This document shows positions 18,448 through 27,420 of a stretch of DNA of 64,000 nt, one piece after another. The translations under genes and the position numbers were made by a program. The stretch is taken from contig NZ_BKAG01000004.1 in NCBI RefSeq assembly GCF_007992435.1, positions 62,001 through 126,000 of the forward strand, read 5' to 3'. The notes beneath the pieces were generated by a model. That model was not told the origin of the DNA, made no database searches, and saw only the letters and a program-made list of their open reading frames with translations. The stretch comes from Prosthecobacter gellanilyticus (GTDB lineage Bacteria; Verrucomicrobiota; Verrucomicrobiia; Verrucomicrobiales; Verrucomicrobiaceae). Position 1 is the stretch's first letter, and every line of letters begins with the position of its first letter.

Positions 18448-19200
18448 ATGCTCACTGCCCCCAGTCCCCATCTTTCAGCGCCTTACCGCTGCGGCTGGCT
18501 GCTATGGGCCTTCGTCATTCTTGCTTCGTCATTCGTCATTCCTACGGCGCGGGCGCATCCCTCGGACATCAGCTATCTGAAGGTGAAGGTGGAGCGGCAG
18601 AGGGTGGAGATGCGCTTCACCTTCAACCTGCTGAGCCTCACACGCTTCGCGCCTGGCATGGATGCGAACAACGACCGGCAGATCGACCAGGTTGAGATCG
18701 AGTCTTCGAGGACTGCTTTGCTCGACTACCTCAACAAGCACATCCAGGTGCAAGTGAATGAGAAAGAGGCCACGCTGGGCACGGCAAGCCCCTTTGAGTG
18801 CGTCTGGCCTGCGGTAGAGGGAAAACACATCGCAGCGGAGGCAGACTATCCTGTGCGCTATGTGGACATTGTCTTCACGCAGGAGGCCAAGCCTGTGCTG
18901 GCGGATGTGTGGCTCGGCTTTGACATCTGGCGGCAGACGGGTCCGCTGGGGAGCATCGAAGCCACCTATGCGCAGGATGATCTGATGACGCAGGTTCCTT
19001 TTTCGATGAGCGAACCCGACTACCTCTATGACACGGGGTATGCTGTGGAAGATATTTTCAAGGCCGAGGAGCCGAAGCCCGCATCCAAAGAGTCAGATGC
19101 CGTCAAGCAACCCTACTGGATGAGCCACCCCCTTGAGCTCATCATTCTGCTGATGTGCTTTTTGCTATTCGTTGGCTACGTCATCCGCCGTCACAAGTGA
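18448..19200 (+). CDS. Membrane-anchored exported protein with EF-hand-like loop
   Basis: A 250-residue protein with an N-terminal signal (CGWLLWAFVILASSFVIPTA) followed by the mature start HPSDISYLKVKVE, and a C-terminal membrane helix (LELIILLMCFLLFVGYVI). The soluble part resembles the periplasmic N-terminal domain found before HupE/UreJ-type membrane domains. It contains DANNDRQIDQVEIE (about residues 71-84), a DxNxDxxIxxxE calcium-binding EF-hand-like loop. I chose the ATG at 18448; an earlier in-frame start at 18379 would overlap the divergent gene. The hydrophobic core of the signal is encoded by a dispersed repeat (18511-18541). The gene ends 2 bases from the convergent kinase gene. 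Confidence 0.68.
   Translation: MLTAPSPHLSAPYRCGWLLWAFVILASSFVIPTARAHPSDISYLKVKVERQRVEMRFTFNLLSLTRFAPGMDANNDRQIDQVEIESSRTALLDYLNKHIQVQVNEKEATLGTASPFECVWPAVEGKHIAAEADYPVRYVDIVFTQEAKPVLADVWLGFDIWRQTGPLGSIEATYAQDDLMTQVPFSMSEPDYLYDTGYAVEDIFKAEEPKPASKESDAVKQPYWMSHPLELIILLMCFLLFVGYVIRRHK
18511..18541. repeat. Copy of the GAATGACGAA dispersed repeat inside a signal-peptide coding region
   Basis: Three TTCGTCATTC-type units, the reverse complement of the GAATGACGAA unit that fills the spacer at 55505-55630. Here they are read in frame as residues 22-32 of the membrane protein at 18448 and form the hydrophobic core of its export signal. Confidence 0.6.
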
Positions 19201-19202
19201 CA

Positions 19203-22200
19203 TCACTGCGGCCATTCACTGCGCTCTGCGGGACGTTTCCTGAGCCAGCGTGCCAGTCGTGCGAGCGGGCTCATCTCTGACTCAGGCAGGGCTTTGACAA
19301 TGTCCGCCTGCTTTTCGCGTGGGATGGACGTGGCTGTGCCATCCGCATGCAGCCGCTTGCTGCAGCGCGCTTCGGCGAAGTCGATGAACCACGCGGGCGC
19401 TTCTGGGATGCGCGCGGGCAGTGGAAGCTGCATCCACGTGCCGTTTTCACGACGGTACAGATAACCGCTGCCACCCGCCAGAGGTTGAACAGCGGTCGCG
19501 CGTTCGTTGCGCTTGAGAGTTGGGGTGAGAGGGTCTCCGGTCAGGGTATCCCACACGCGATGCGCGCCCTCCGTGGTGATGGTGATGAGCGACCTGCCAT
19601 CCGGCGTGAGGGCGAGATGCTGCACGGGCGCGTCATGACGGAGATTTTCACACACCTGTCGTCCGCTGACCGTCTCCGTGACATGCACCTGGTGGTCGGG
19701 GTCACAGGTGAAGGTGCGCTGCGCACTCTTCAGCATGAGCTCGGATTCTCCAGCCTGCCCGGCCGAGGCTGTCAGAGCGCCGGCGGCCTCCGGCACGGGA
19801 TCCTTCCATACGCGCGGCTGGAGCATGCTCGCGTGCAGCTCCCAGACCTCCAGCGCGGCTTCTCGTGCTTGCACATCGATGGTTAAGCTGCCGTCGTGGC
19901 TCGCGGCGCAGAGATCCACCAGTTGCTGGCTTTGATGAGCGCTCACCGTCTGGCCGTCCTGCTGCCAGAGGCGCAGATCACCGCGCTCGCTGATGGCCAG
20001 GGTCATGGGCTGTGGCCCGCCGGTCATGCGGCAGAGGCGGATGCCGCCGTTCAGTTTCTCCCCGGCATCCAGCGGGCGCATCTCACGGGCGTTCCAGGTC
20101 ATCACGACACCATTTGAATCTCCCGTGAGCAGCACCTCGCCATCCGCATTGAAACCCGTGTCGGTGATCGGAGCCGTGGAGACCAGCGGCGCGCCGAGGG
20201 GCAGGAGATGATTCGATGTCTCGTAGACTTGAATGAGCCCGTTCCACAGGCCCACGGCCACCAGCGTGCCCTGCGGATTCACGGAGAGGGTAGAAATAAA
20301 GCCATCTGAGACACCACGCGGGGCGTGGATGTCCCCAGTGCCACGCGGATCCAGCAGTGACAGCGCACGTCCATGGGCCACGACCACATTCTTAGCCTTC
20401 TCATCGATGACCATCTTCTGCACTGGCTCGATGAGAGGTCGCACAGCAGCGGCAGGCTTGCCTTGGGCGATGTCCCAGAGTCTCGTCTCCGCTCCGCCTG
20501 CTTTCGGGTTGGCTGCGGCCATGACAAATTCTCCATGACCGCTGATGGCCAGCGCGGCCACACTCTCCGTGAGCTTGTCCTCAAATTGCAGAAAGGCTGC
20601 CGCGCCGATGTCATAACGCGCTAGTGACCCATCCGTGAATCCCAGGATGAGGAAGCCATCATCTGAGCTGGTCTGCACGGCGCTGATTTTCAGTCCTGCC
20701 GGCAGTCCGAGCTCGGTGGCAGCATTCTCGGTGCCCTGGCTGACATCGAGGCTCCAGCGCATGATGAGGTCAGGCTTTTCCTTGTCACCACTGCACACGG
20801 CCACGGCCACCCGGTGCTGTGCATTCACGGCCACATGCATGATGTGCTCCCAGCCGGGCTTCACGCTCAGAGTCATGGATGAGCGATGCCCGAGGTGCGA
20901 CTGCATGAGCAGCGCCGAGAGGTAGGTGGCGGCGGTGCCATTCTGTGGATCTTCACGCAAGGCGAAGGCCAGATGTGCGATGGCATCGCTGTTGCGACCG
21001 CGCTCGCTGAGCAGGCGCGCATCATGGAAATATTTCCGGCTGCTGTTATGGAGGCGCGCAGAGCGCTGCTGCACCTCCAGCGCATGCTCTTGCTGTTGCT
21101 GGCGGTATTGCTGTAGAAAGTGCCAGCCCTTGGGGGCCGCCGCGGCCAGCGCCACGGTGCCCGCTGCCACCGCCCAGCGATAGCGGCGCATCCACTTGCC
21201 CAGGAGATAAAGCATCCCGCGTGCGCGGGCACTCACTGGCCAGTCATTCAGATGACGCTGCACGTCCGAGGCCAGTGCCTCGGCGCTGGCGTAACGTTGG
21301 TTGGGATCGATCGCGAGCGCCTTCAGCACGATGGCATCCAGGTCACCACGCAGGTTCCGGTCCCGGGCCGAAGGCGGAACGAGAGGCTGCTCTATCGCCG
21401 CGCGCAGCGCCACCTCCATGGGTTTCCCGATGAGTGATTTCTGATCCACCGCGGCGGTGCCGGTGAGCATCTCGTAAAGCAGGGCGCCGAGAGCATACAC
21501 ATCTCCGCGCACATCTGCGGCAGCGCCGCCATGCTCCGCCTGCTCAGGGCTGATGTAGCCGGGCGTGCCAATAATCTGGTCATGCAGGGTGAAGATGACA
21601 TGTTTCCCCAGCGCGCGGGCTTCCAGAGCCCGGGCGAGACCGAAGTCGACCACCTTCGGTTTCGGGATGCCGTTTTCGACTGTGACGAGAATGTTCGCCG
21701 GCTTCAGGTCACGATGAATGACGCCTTTTTGATGCGCATGATGCACCGCCTCACAGACGGCGATGAAAAGCCGCAGCCTGTCCCGCAACACCGGCGAGGT
21801 CTGCCGAACATAGCTGGTGATGGAGGTGCCGTCCGCACGCTCCATGGCAAAGAAGAGACGGCCATCCACCGTCTCGCCCGCATCCAGCACGCGGGCGATG
21901 CCAGGATGGTCCATCATGGCCAGGGCTTGGCGCTCCATTTCGAAGCGGGCGATGATGGGCGTGGTATTCACCTGGCCGCGCAGCACTTTGATCACCACCT
22001 CACGCTGCACCGGCAGGCTCTGGCGGGCTTTGAAGACCACTCCGGAGCCACCGCCGCCGAGTTTCGAGCCGAGCTTGTACCGTCCCATGAGGGAGGTTTC
22101 CAGGTTCTCCTCCCTCAGGTCGTGGGACGTGTCCAGGACATCAAAGGTGGGCGTGTCCATCTCTTCCGCGTCCAAACCACCGCGCAGCATGCAGTAGGGG

Positions 22201-22307
22201 CAGAAACCGGCTGACCCTGAGGGCAGCGGGCGGGAGCAGTCTGGGCAGAGCGAGGGGGGCAAAGCACCTAAAATGGAGCGCAAACCTGGCGCGGTGGCAA
22301 GTGGCAT
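19203..22307 (-). CDS. Zinc-ribbon / Ser-Thr protein kinase / beta-propeller sensor
   Basis: A 1034-residue eukaryotic-type kinase fused to a propeller. The N-terminus has a zinc ribbon (Cys21, Cys24, Cys36, Cys39). The kinase domain spans about 77-345: Gly loop KLGGGGSGVVFKA, Lys107 in VVIKVL, HRDLKPANIL with Asp200, DFGLA at 221-225 and GTPGYISPEQ. All catalytic residues are present, so it should be active. A single membrane helix (about residues 375-395) separates it from an outer region of about 600 residues with a short helical (TPR-like) part and WD40-type repeats. It probably senses an external cue and signals to the cytoplasm. A GAGGTG lies close before the ATG. It is divergent from the S41 protease, 41 bases away. 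Confidence 0.9.
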   Translation of the reverse strand: MPLATAPGLRSILGALPPSLCPDCSRPLPSGSAGFCPYCMLRGGLDAEEMDTPTFDVLDTSHDLREENLETSLMGRYKLGSKLGGGGSGVVFKARQSLPVQREVVIKVLRGQVNTTPIIARFEMERQALAMMDHPGIARVLDAGETVDGRLFFAMERADGTSITSYVRQTSPVLRDRLRLFIAVCEAVHHAHQKGVIHRDLKPANILVTVENGIPKPKVVDFGLARALEARALGKHVIFTLHDQIIGTPGYISPEQAEHGGAAADVRGDVYALGALLYEMLTGTAAVDQKSLIGKPMEVALRAAIEQPLVPPSARDRNLRGDLDAIVLKALAIDPNQRYASAEALASDVQRHLNDWPVSARARGMLYLLGKWMRRYRWAVAAGTVALAAAAPKGWHFLQQYRQQQQEHALEVQQRSARLHNSSRKYFHDARLLSERGRNSDAIAHLAFALREDPQNGTAATYLSALLMQSHLGHRSSMTLSVKPGWEHIMHVAVNAQHRVAVAVCSGDKEKPDLIMRWSLDVSQGTENAATELGLPAGLKISAVQTSSDDGFLILGFTDGSLARYDIGAAAFLQFEDKLTESVAALAISGHGEFVMAAANPKAGGAETRLWDIAQGKPAAAVRPLIEPVQKMVIDEKAKNVVVAHGRALSLLDPRGTGDIHAPRGVSDGFISTLSVNPQGTLVAVGLWNGLIQVYETSNHLLPLGAPLVSTAPITDTGFNADGEVLLTGDSNGVVMTWNAREMRPLDAGEKLNGGIRLCRMTGGPQPMTLAISERGDLRLWQQDGQTVSAHQSQQLVDLCAASHDGSLTIDVQAREAALEVWELHASMLQPRVWKDPVPEAAGALTASAGQAGESELMLKSAQRTFTCDPDHQVHVTETVSGRQVCENLRHDAPVQHLALTPDGRSLITITTEGAHRVWDTLTGDPLTPTLKRNERATAVQPLAGGSGYLYRRENGTWMQLPLPARIPEAPAWFIDFAEARCSKRLHADGTATSIPREKQADIVKALPESEMSPLARLARWLRKRPAERSEWPQ

Positions 22308-22348
22308 GCACCTCGCACGATTTTTGCTCTGTCCCTCGTTTCAGAATC

Positions 22349-23872
22349 ATGCAAACTCCGCGCATGCGCAGTTTTTTGGCCCTCAGTCTCTGTCTCCTTG
22401 CGGGATCACCTCTCCGCGCGGTGACTTCTGCCGTCACGCCTCCGGCTCCTGCGCCCGGCACACCGCCTCCCGCTGCTCCTGTTCCTGCGAAGCCTCCGGC
22501 CCAAGTGAAGGACGATCCTGCTCCGCCAAAACCAGCCGCGGAGAAGCCGAAGGATGCGCCGGTGAAACCGCCGCCGAATGATGCCTATCGTCAGATGGAG
22601 CTGCTCACGCGGGCGATGGAAACGATCCGCCAGAGTTACGTGAACGAATCGCAGATCACCTATGAGGCGCTGGTGGAAGGTGCGCTCGAAGGCATGCTGC
22701 GAAAGCTCGACCCGCACTGCGAATACATGGGCAAGAGTCTCTTTGAGGACATGCGTCGCGAGCAGGCGGATGAGTCTGAAGGCGTGGGCATCAGCGTGGC
22801 GCTGCGTGAAGGCACGCTCACCATCGTCAGCGTGCGTGAAGACGGGCCCGCCGCTCATGCGGGGGTGCTGGCCGGAGACCAGATGGTGCGCATCAATGAC
22901 GTGCTCACAGACAGCGTGGGCGTGGCAGAGGCCATCCAGCTGCTCAGCGGCAAGGCGGGCGAGTCCCTGAAGCTCACCATCCGCCGTCCGGGCACGAAGC
23001 AGTTCCTGGAATTCAACATGGTGCGTGAGACATTGAGCGAGACCTCCGTGCATGATGCCATGCTCTTCACCCCGAAGCTGGCAGGTGAGTATAAAATTGG
23101 TTATGCCCGTGTCTCCGAGTTCACCCAGGCCACGGCGGATGATCTGAGTGATGCGCTGGACAACCTGGAGAAGCAGGGCATGCAGGCCTTTGTGCTGGAC
23201 ATGCGCAACAACCCTGGCGGCCTGCTGGATAGCGCGGTGGCGGTTTGCGGCGAGTTCCTTCCCGAGGGAACAGTGGTGGTGACCACTGAAGGGCGCATCG
23301 CCTCGCAGAATCCGCCTCCTTATCGCACGCCGTCTCGTGAGGGGAAGAAGCCGCGCCGCTATCCCATGGCTGTGCTGATCAATCATGCCAGTGCGAGCGC
23401 GGCGGAGATCACCGCAGGTGCGCTGCAGGATTTGAAGCGCGCCATCGTCGTGGGCACCACGAGCTTTGGCAAAGGCAGCGTGCAGAGCATCATCCCGATG
23501 AAGAACGGTGCTGCCATGCGCCTCACCATCGCCAAATACTACACGCCGAGCCACCGCACCATTCATGAGCACGGTGTGGAGCCTAACATTGTGTCTGTTT
23601 TAAGCACTGAGGAGGAGATCCGCGTGGCCAAGTGGCGTGTGAACCACAGCACGGGTGAGGCTGCGGCCATCGAGATCGCGAATCTAGGCGACAAGCAGAT
23701 CGAGCGCGCCGTGGATGCCCTCAAGGGCGCGCTTGTGTTCGAGTCGTTCAAACCGAAGGAAGAGGCTCCGAAGCCTGCCCCTGTCAAAACACCGCCGCCG
23801 AACGTGCCGAAAGCTTTGCCGATGCCTCCCGCGAGCGCGCCCGCACCTACTGCGGCACCGAAGTCCGAGTAG
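22349..23872 (+). CDS. C-terminal processing peptidase (S41, CtpA-like)
   Basis: A 507-residue exported serine peptidase that trims or degrades periplasmic proteins. A signal peptide (RSFLALSLCLLAGSPLRA) is followed by a Pro-rich linker, the N-terminal helical region (VEGALEGMLRKLDPHCEY), a PDZ domain (ISVALREGTLTIVSV to SLKLTIRRPG) and the S41 core (ARVSEFTQATADDL, LDMRNNPGGLLDSAV). Ser350 in HASASAAE is the nucleophile by alignment with known family members, and the Lys of TTSFGKGSV (about 375) is its partner. The C-terminus is another Pro/Ala/Lys-rich tail. It shares a 41-base divergent promoter region with the kinase. Confidence 0.93.
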   Translation: MQTPRMRSFLALSLCLLAGSPLRAVTSAVTPPAPAPGTPPPAAPVPAKPPAQVKDDPAPPKPAAEKPKDAPVKPPPNDAYRQMELLTRAMETIRQSYVNESQITYEALVEGALEGMLRKLDPHCEYMGKSLFEDMRREQADESEGVGISVALREGTLTIVSVREDGPAAHAGVLAGDQMVRINDVLTDSVGVAEAIQLLSGKAGESLKLTIRRPGTKQFLEFNMVRETLSETSVHDAMLFTPKLAGEYKIGYARVSEFTQATADDLSDALDNLEKQGMQAFVLDMRNNPGGLLDSAVAVCGEFLPEGTVVVTTEGRIASQNPPPYRTPSREGKKPRRYPMAVLINHASASAAEITAGALQDLKRAIVVGTTSFGKGSVQSIIPMKNGAAMRLTIAKYYTPSHRTIHEHGVEPNIVSVLSTEEEIRVAKWRVNHSTGEAAAIEIANLGDKQIERAVDALKGALVFESFKPKEEAPKPAPVKTPPPNVPKALPMPPASAPAPTAAPKSE

Positions 23873-23909
23873 GTGGCGAGAGCTTGGTGTGACGTGGAAG
23901 TCGCGGTAG

Positions 23910-24066
23910 CGTCCTGGAGTGCGCCAGTCCTCTGGCGCTTTTGCCGGAGCGAGTGATTTGCGAGTTTCAAAACATGGAATGACCTCAATAGGCCTTCGCA
24001 TCAAGTCTGCGCGAAGTTGCTCGTCAGGACTTCGAGAGCGCCGGAGGACCGGCGCACTCCAGGACG
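23910..24066. repeat. REPIN-like inverted repeat
   Basis: Two 30-base arms (23910-23939 and 24037-24066) are inverted copies with 28 of 30 positions matching, about 97 bases apart. Each arm is itself a hairpin with a perfect 7-base stem: GCGCCAG-TCCT-CTGGCGC and GCGCCGG-AGGA-CCGGCGC. Similarity extends a few bases beyond the arms (TCGCG..AGCGTCC). This is the structure of a paired REP element. It fills the spacer between two convergent genes and may also stop transcription. Confidence 0.75.
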
Positions 24067-24102
24067 CTTCGCGAAGATCAAGACTCCGTGACCTAACGAA
24101 AG

Positions 24103-26043
24103 TTACTCGACTTTCTTCTTCCCCTTGCCCTTCTTCTTTTTGCCTTGGGGCATCTCTGCTTTCGGTGTGGCATCCGGCTCGAACTCGGGAGTGCTGCCGG
24201 TGAGGTCAGCGAGGAGCCGGGACACGTAGCTGTTGAAGCGTGGATCAGGGGATTCACCCTTGGTGGGCAGCTTCTTCAGGTCCTCGACCGCAGGCTTGGC
24301 GGCATCTCCAAGATCACCGATGGCGCACAGCGCGCTCATGCAGGTGAAGACGTTGTGCTTGCTCCAGTCCGCGAGGCTGACGAGAGCGGTGAGGGCGGCG
24401 GTGCGCTCGGCATCGCTGCCGTGTTTCGCCAGCGCCCAGTTCGCGGGGATCTGCACATAGGTGGAGCTGTCCTTGGCGGCGTTTAGCAACTCGGCGTGCA
24501 GTTGCTCCACACCGACTTTGCCACGCATCAGCGCGCCCATGGCGGCCCAGTGGCGGATGGCGCTGTCTTTGTCCGTGAAAGCGGTCTTCAGCTCGGCATT
24601 CAACTCTGGCTTCATGGATGAAGCCGCACCTGCGACGCTGAGCACACGCTGCATGGGGTAGAGCTCGTCATCATGCGCCATGTCATAGGGCGTGGTGCCT
24701 TCGGCACGCTGATGCATCTCTCCTTCGGGGAGCAGACCGACGTCACGGATTTTTACGGCGAGGGATTCCTGGGCCTGGCGCATCTTGGCGAGCACCTCCG
24801 CATGCTCGGGCTTGTCCGCGAGGTTGTGCACTTCATCGCGGTCAGATTGCAGATCGTAGAGCTCCTCGGCGGCCTTGGGCTGAGTCCAGAAGATGGACTG
24901 CTCGGGCGTGGTCTTGCCCTCATCGTAGAGCTTGCGCCAGACCTGCGTGGTGGGTGTCTGGAACTGATAACTCACGTGCTGGGCTTGCGAGAGATGCGGC
25001 ATGAAATTCCGCACATAGACATAGCGGCCATCGGTGACGCTGCGCACGGCGTCGTAGCGCTCATCCATGCGACCGCGGAAGCCATAGATAAAGGGTTGCG
25101 GCTCGCTCTGGAATTTGCCGGCGAAGGCGTGTCCCTGCATCCACTCCGGCGGCTGCACGCCGATGATGCTGAGCAGGGTAGGGGCGAGATCCACGAAGCT
25201 GACGAGGCGGTCTGATTTGCCACCGGTCTTGTATTCTTTCGGCGCGAGATGCTGCCACTTCGGCGGGAAGTAGACGACCAAGGGCACATGCAGGCCGCTG
25301 TTGCAGGGCCAGCGCTTGCTGCGCGGCATGCCACTGCCGTGGTCCGCATAGTAGAAGATGATGGTGTCCTCGGCGAGGCCTGCGGCTTCCAGTTCCTTCA
25401 GACGTTTGCCAGCGCTGGCATCTGCCAGGGTGACCTGGTCATAGTATTGCGCCCAGTCCTGCCTGACTTCAGGTGTGTCTGGATGGTAGGCGGGCACACG
25501 CACGCCTTTCGGATCATGCACCTGCTCATGCGGCCGGGTGCGGATCTGGCTCTCGTGGCTGCAGGTCTCGTTGAAGATGGCAAAGAAGGGCTGGCCGTCC
25601 TTGCGCTTCTTCCAGTGTGCGTTGCCAGAGGACTCGTCCCAGGTTTCCTTGGTCTTCGCGAGATTGTAGTCCTCCTTGCTGTTGTTCGTGCAGAAGTAGC
25701 CGGCCTCGCGCAGCAGCTGCGGATACATCTTTGTGCCCTTGGGCATCTGCGTCATGCTGCGCATGTGCTCGCCACCGGTGGAGGGCGGATACATGCCCAT
25801 GATGATGGTGGTGCGGGCTGCGGCGCAGACAGGTCCGTTGGACCAGCACTTGTTGAAGAGCATGCCCTTCGCGGCCAGCGCGTCCACATTCGGTGTGGTG
25901 GCATAGGTATCACCATAGCAGCCCATCTGCGGGCCGTGGTCCTCACTGGTGAGCCAAAGAATGTTAGGCCTGTCAGCCGAAAACGCAGCGTGGTGAAGGC
26001 TGGAGGAAAAAAGGAGGCACGCGAGGAGGAGCAGTCGCTTCAT
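24103..26043 (-). CDS. Secreted sulfatase (N-sulfoglucosamine sulfohydrolase-like) with helical-repeat tail
   Basis: A 646-residue exported sulfatase. I chose the ATG at 26043, which opens the signal peptide MKRLLLLACLLFSSSLHHAA. The core begins RPNILWLTSEDHGPQMGCYG; Cys73 in CAAAR is the formylglycine site (the Ala variant of CxPxR), and FYYADHGSGMPRSKRWP gives the later metal ligands. Sequence character is closest to the heparan N-sulfatase branch. After about residue 470 come helical, HEAT-like repeats (IRHWAAMGALMRG, YVQIPANWALAKHG, LSALCAIGDLGDAA), then a Lys-rich end (GKKKKGKGKKKVE). It is second in an operon after the ThuA gene, 63 bases downstream. Confidence 0.9.
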   Translation of the reverse strand: MKRLLLLACLLFSSSLHHAAFSADRPNILWLTSEDHGPQMGCYGDTYATTPNVDALAAKGMLFNKCWSNGPVCAAARTTIIMGMYPPSTGGEHMRSMTQMPKGTKMYPQLLREAGYFCTNNSKEDYNLAKTKETWDESSGNAHWKKRKDGQPFFAIFNETCSHESQIRTRPHEQVHDPKGVRVPAYHPDTPEVRQDWAQYYDQVTLADASAGKRLKELEAAGLAEDTIIFYYADHGSGMPRSKRWPCNSGLHVPLVVYFPPKWQHLAPKEYKTGGKSDRLVSFVDLAPTLLSIIGVQPPEWMQGHAFAGKFQSEPQPFIYGFRGRMDERYDAVRSVTDGRYVYVRNFMPHLSQAQHVSYQFQTPTTQVWRKLYDEGKTTPEQSIFWTQPKAAEELYDLQSDRDEVHNLADKPEHAEVLAKMRQAQESLAVKIRDVGLLPEGEMHQRAEGTTPYDMAHDDELYPMQRVLSVAGAASSMKPELNAELKTAFTDKDSAIRHWAAMGALMRGKVGVEQLHAELLNAAKDSSTYVQIPANWALAKHGSDAERTAALTALVSLADWSKHNVFTCMSALCAIGDLGDAAKPAVEDLKKLPTKGESPDPRFNSYVSRLLADLTGSTPEFEPDATPKAEMPQGKKKKGKGKKKVE

Positions 26044-26106
26044 GGTAGGTTGGCGGCTGCAAACGCAGCCGCCACATGCCATCCTTCATTCAAGTTTGGA
26101 ACCGTC

Positions 26107-26970
26107 TTATTTCGCGTAACCGTCCGCAGCCTTGCCATCGGCGCTGAGCTTGCCGGTGGTCCAGAGGAGGGCGCGGGTGATGAGCTTCACATAGCGCTCG
26201 TCCTTCACCGTGTCCGTGTTGTGGCCGATGGTGGTGCTGAAGATGCGGGTCTTGTTCGGGCCGTATTCATTGGTCCAGACCACCACAGCGTTGGCTTCCG
26301 TGGACTTGGCATCGGGCGGAGGAGTTTCGCCCTTCTTCACCTTCGGTGGCACGATTTGCTTGCCGCTGGCGAGCGGGGTGCCGGTGAGGACCTGGATGTT
26401 GTTGTATAGCTCTTCATTGATGGTGGTCCAGTTTTCCAGACCCTGGGTGATTGGGTGATCCTTCGCCGTGAAGCTGATCTCGATCGGTTGCTGCGGGCCG
26501 TGACCAGTGGACTGCAGGCCGAGCATTTCATACCAGCCTGCATTGTCCGCGCCTGCCTTCACCGGCTCGCGGAAATTGCCCCAGCGATAGCTGTGCATGG
26601 CGCAGTGCAGGTTCAGCGCGGGCACGCCAGCCTTGTGCGCGTTCAGGATGTTCGCCACATAAGCGGGATCTGTGACATCAGCGGAGCATTCGTCATGGAT
26701 GATGACATCAAAGTCCTTGGCCCAGTCCTTGGACTTGTAGATCTCGAAGGTGGCCTTCGTGCTCTTATCCGGATTGTAAGCCACATCGACGACCGCGTTC
26801 AGCTTGCCCTCAATGCTCTCCTTCAGCGCCGTGGTCTGCTTGTCATACTCATGGCAGCAACCACCCGCGACGAGCAGCACGCGCAGCGGCTTCGGGGCAT
26901 TGTCCGCAGCTTTGACAAAATACGCTGCCGCCGTGGCGAGCAGGATCAGGGGAAGAATGGCTTTTTTCAT
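26107..26970 (-). CDS. ThuA-domain secreted protein
   Basis: A 287-residue exported protein with a ThuA (trehalose-utilisation-like, class I glutamine-amidotransferase-related) domain. The ATG at 26970 gives the signal MKKAILPLILLATAAAYFVKA. Family marks are RVLLVAGGCCHEYDKQT, DVIIHDECSADVTD, VPALNLHCAMHSYRW, KDHPITQGL and FSTTIGHNTDTVKDERY. ThuA proteins are common in sugar-degradation loci of this phylum and have been linked to 3-keto-glycoside metabolism, but no reaction can be read from the sequence. It leads an operon with the sulfatase at 24103-26043. Confidence 0.87.
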   Translation of the reverse strand: MKKAILPLILLATAAAYFVKAADNAPKPLRVLLVAGGCCHEYDKQTTALKESIEGKLNAVVDVAYNPDKSTKATFEIYKSKDWAKDFDVIIHDECSADVTDPAYVANILNAHKAGVPALNLHCAMHSYRWGNFREPVKAGADNAGWYEMLGLQSTGHGPQQPIEISFTAKDHPITQGLENWTTINEELYNNIQVLTGTPLASGKQIVPPKVKKGETPPPDAKSTEANAVVVWTNEYGPNKTRIFSTTIGHNTDTVKDERYVKLITRALLWTTGKLSADGKAADGYAK

Positions 26971-27098
26971 GGGGTTGGGCTGGATTAGCCGGAGTGAAAC
27001 GCGCCGTCGAGGGCAAACTTCCAATGTCTCCAGGCGCTCGGCCTTGAAAAGCGCGTCTCCAAGCCTCGCGATATGCATTCAACCCACGTTCAATTCGA

Positions 27099-27126
27099 TT
27101 GACCTTGTATCGCTCGGCGATACATT
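27099..27126 (+). promoter_or_regulatory. HigBA promoter with palindromic operator
   Basis: A perfect inverted repeat TGTATCGC-TCG-GCGATACA lies at 27106-27124. It sits between a -35-like TTGACC (27099-27104) and a -10-like TACATT (27121-27126), spaced 16 bases. A repressor bound there would cover the promoter core, as expected for autoregulation by the HigA antitoxin. The predicted transcription start (about 27133) is almost at the GTG of higB, so the message may be nearly leaderless. Confidence 0.65.
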
Positions 27127-27134
27127 TGCTGGGA

Positions 27135-27413
27135 GTGATCGATTCCTTCCTCTGCAAAGACACCGCCCAGCTTTGGCTGACTGGACGCAATAAGCGATTT
27201 GCCATGATCGCTTCGGTAGCCTTGCGAAAGCTGGCGATGCTGGATGCGGCTGAGGAGATCGATGACTTGCGCGTTCCTCCCGGCAATCGTCTGGAGGCAT
27301 TGAAAGGAAATCGTTCAGGACAGCACAGCATTCGAATCAACGGCCAGTGGAGACTTTGCTTCAACTGGCGGGACGGCAAGGCGCTCAATGTCGAAATCAC
27401 AGATTATCATTAA
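27135..27413 (+). CDS. higB: HigB/RelE-type toxin
   Basis: A 92-residue mRNA-interferase toxin of the RelE/HigB family, which cuts mRNA on the ribosome. Marks are the central basic helix (NKRFAMIASVALRKLAMLDA), RVPPGNRLEALKGNRSGQHS, then INGQWRLCFNW and the C-terminal VEITDYH with the catalytic-region Tyr-His. I chose GTG at 27135, which gives family length and the usual start (VIDSF like MIKSF); TTG at 27099 or 27126 would extend it across the operator. It is followed 7 bases later by its antitoxin, the toxin-first order typical of HigBA. Confidence 0.92.
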   Translation: MIDSFLCKDTAQLWLTGRNKRFAMIASVALRKLAMLDAAEEIDDLRVPPGNRLEALKGNRSGQHSIRINGQWRLCFNWRDGKALNVEITDYH

Positions 27414-27420
27414 TCATCTT

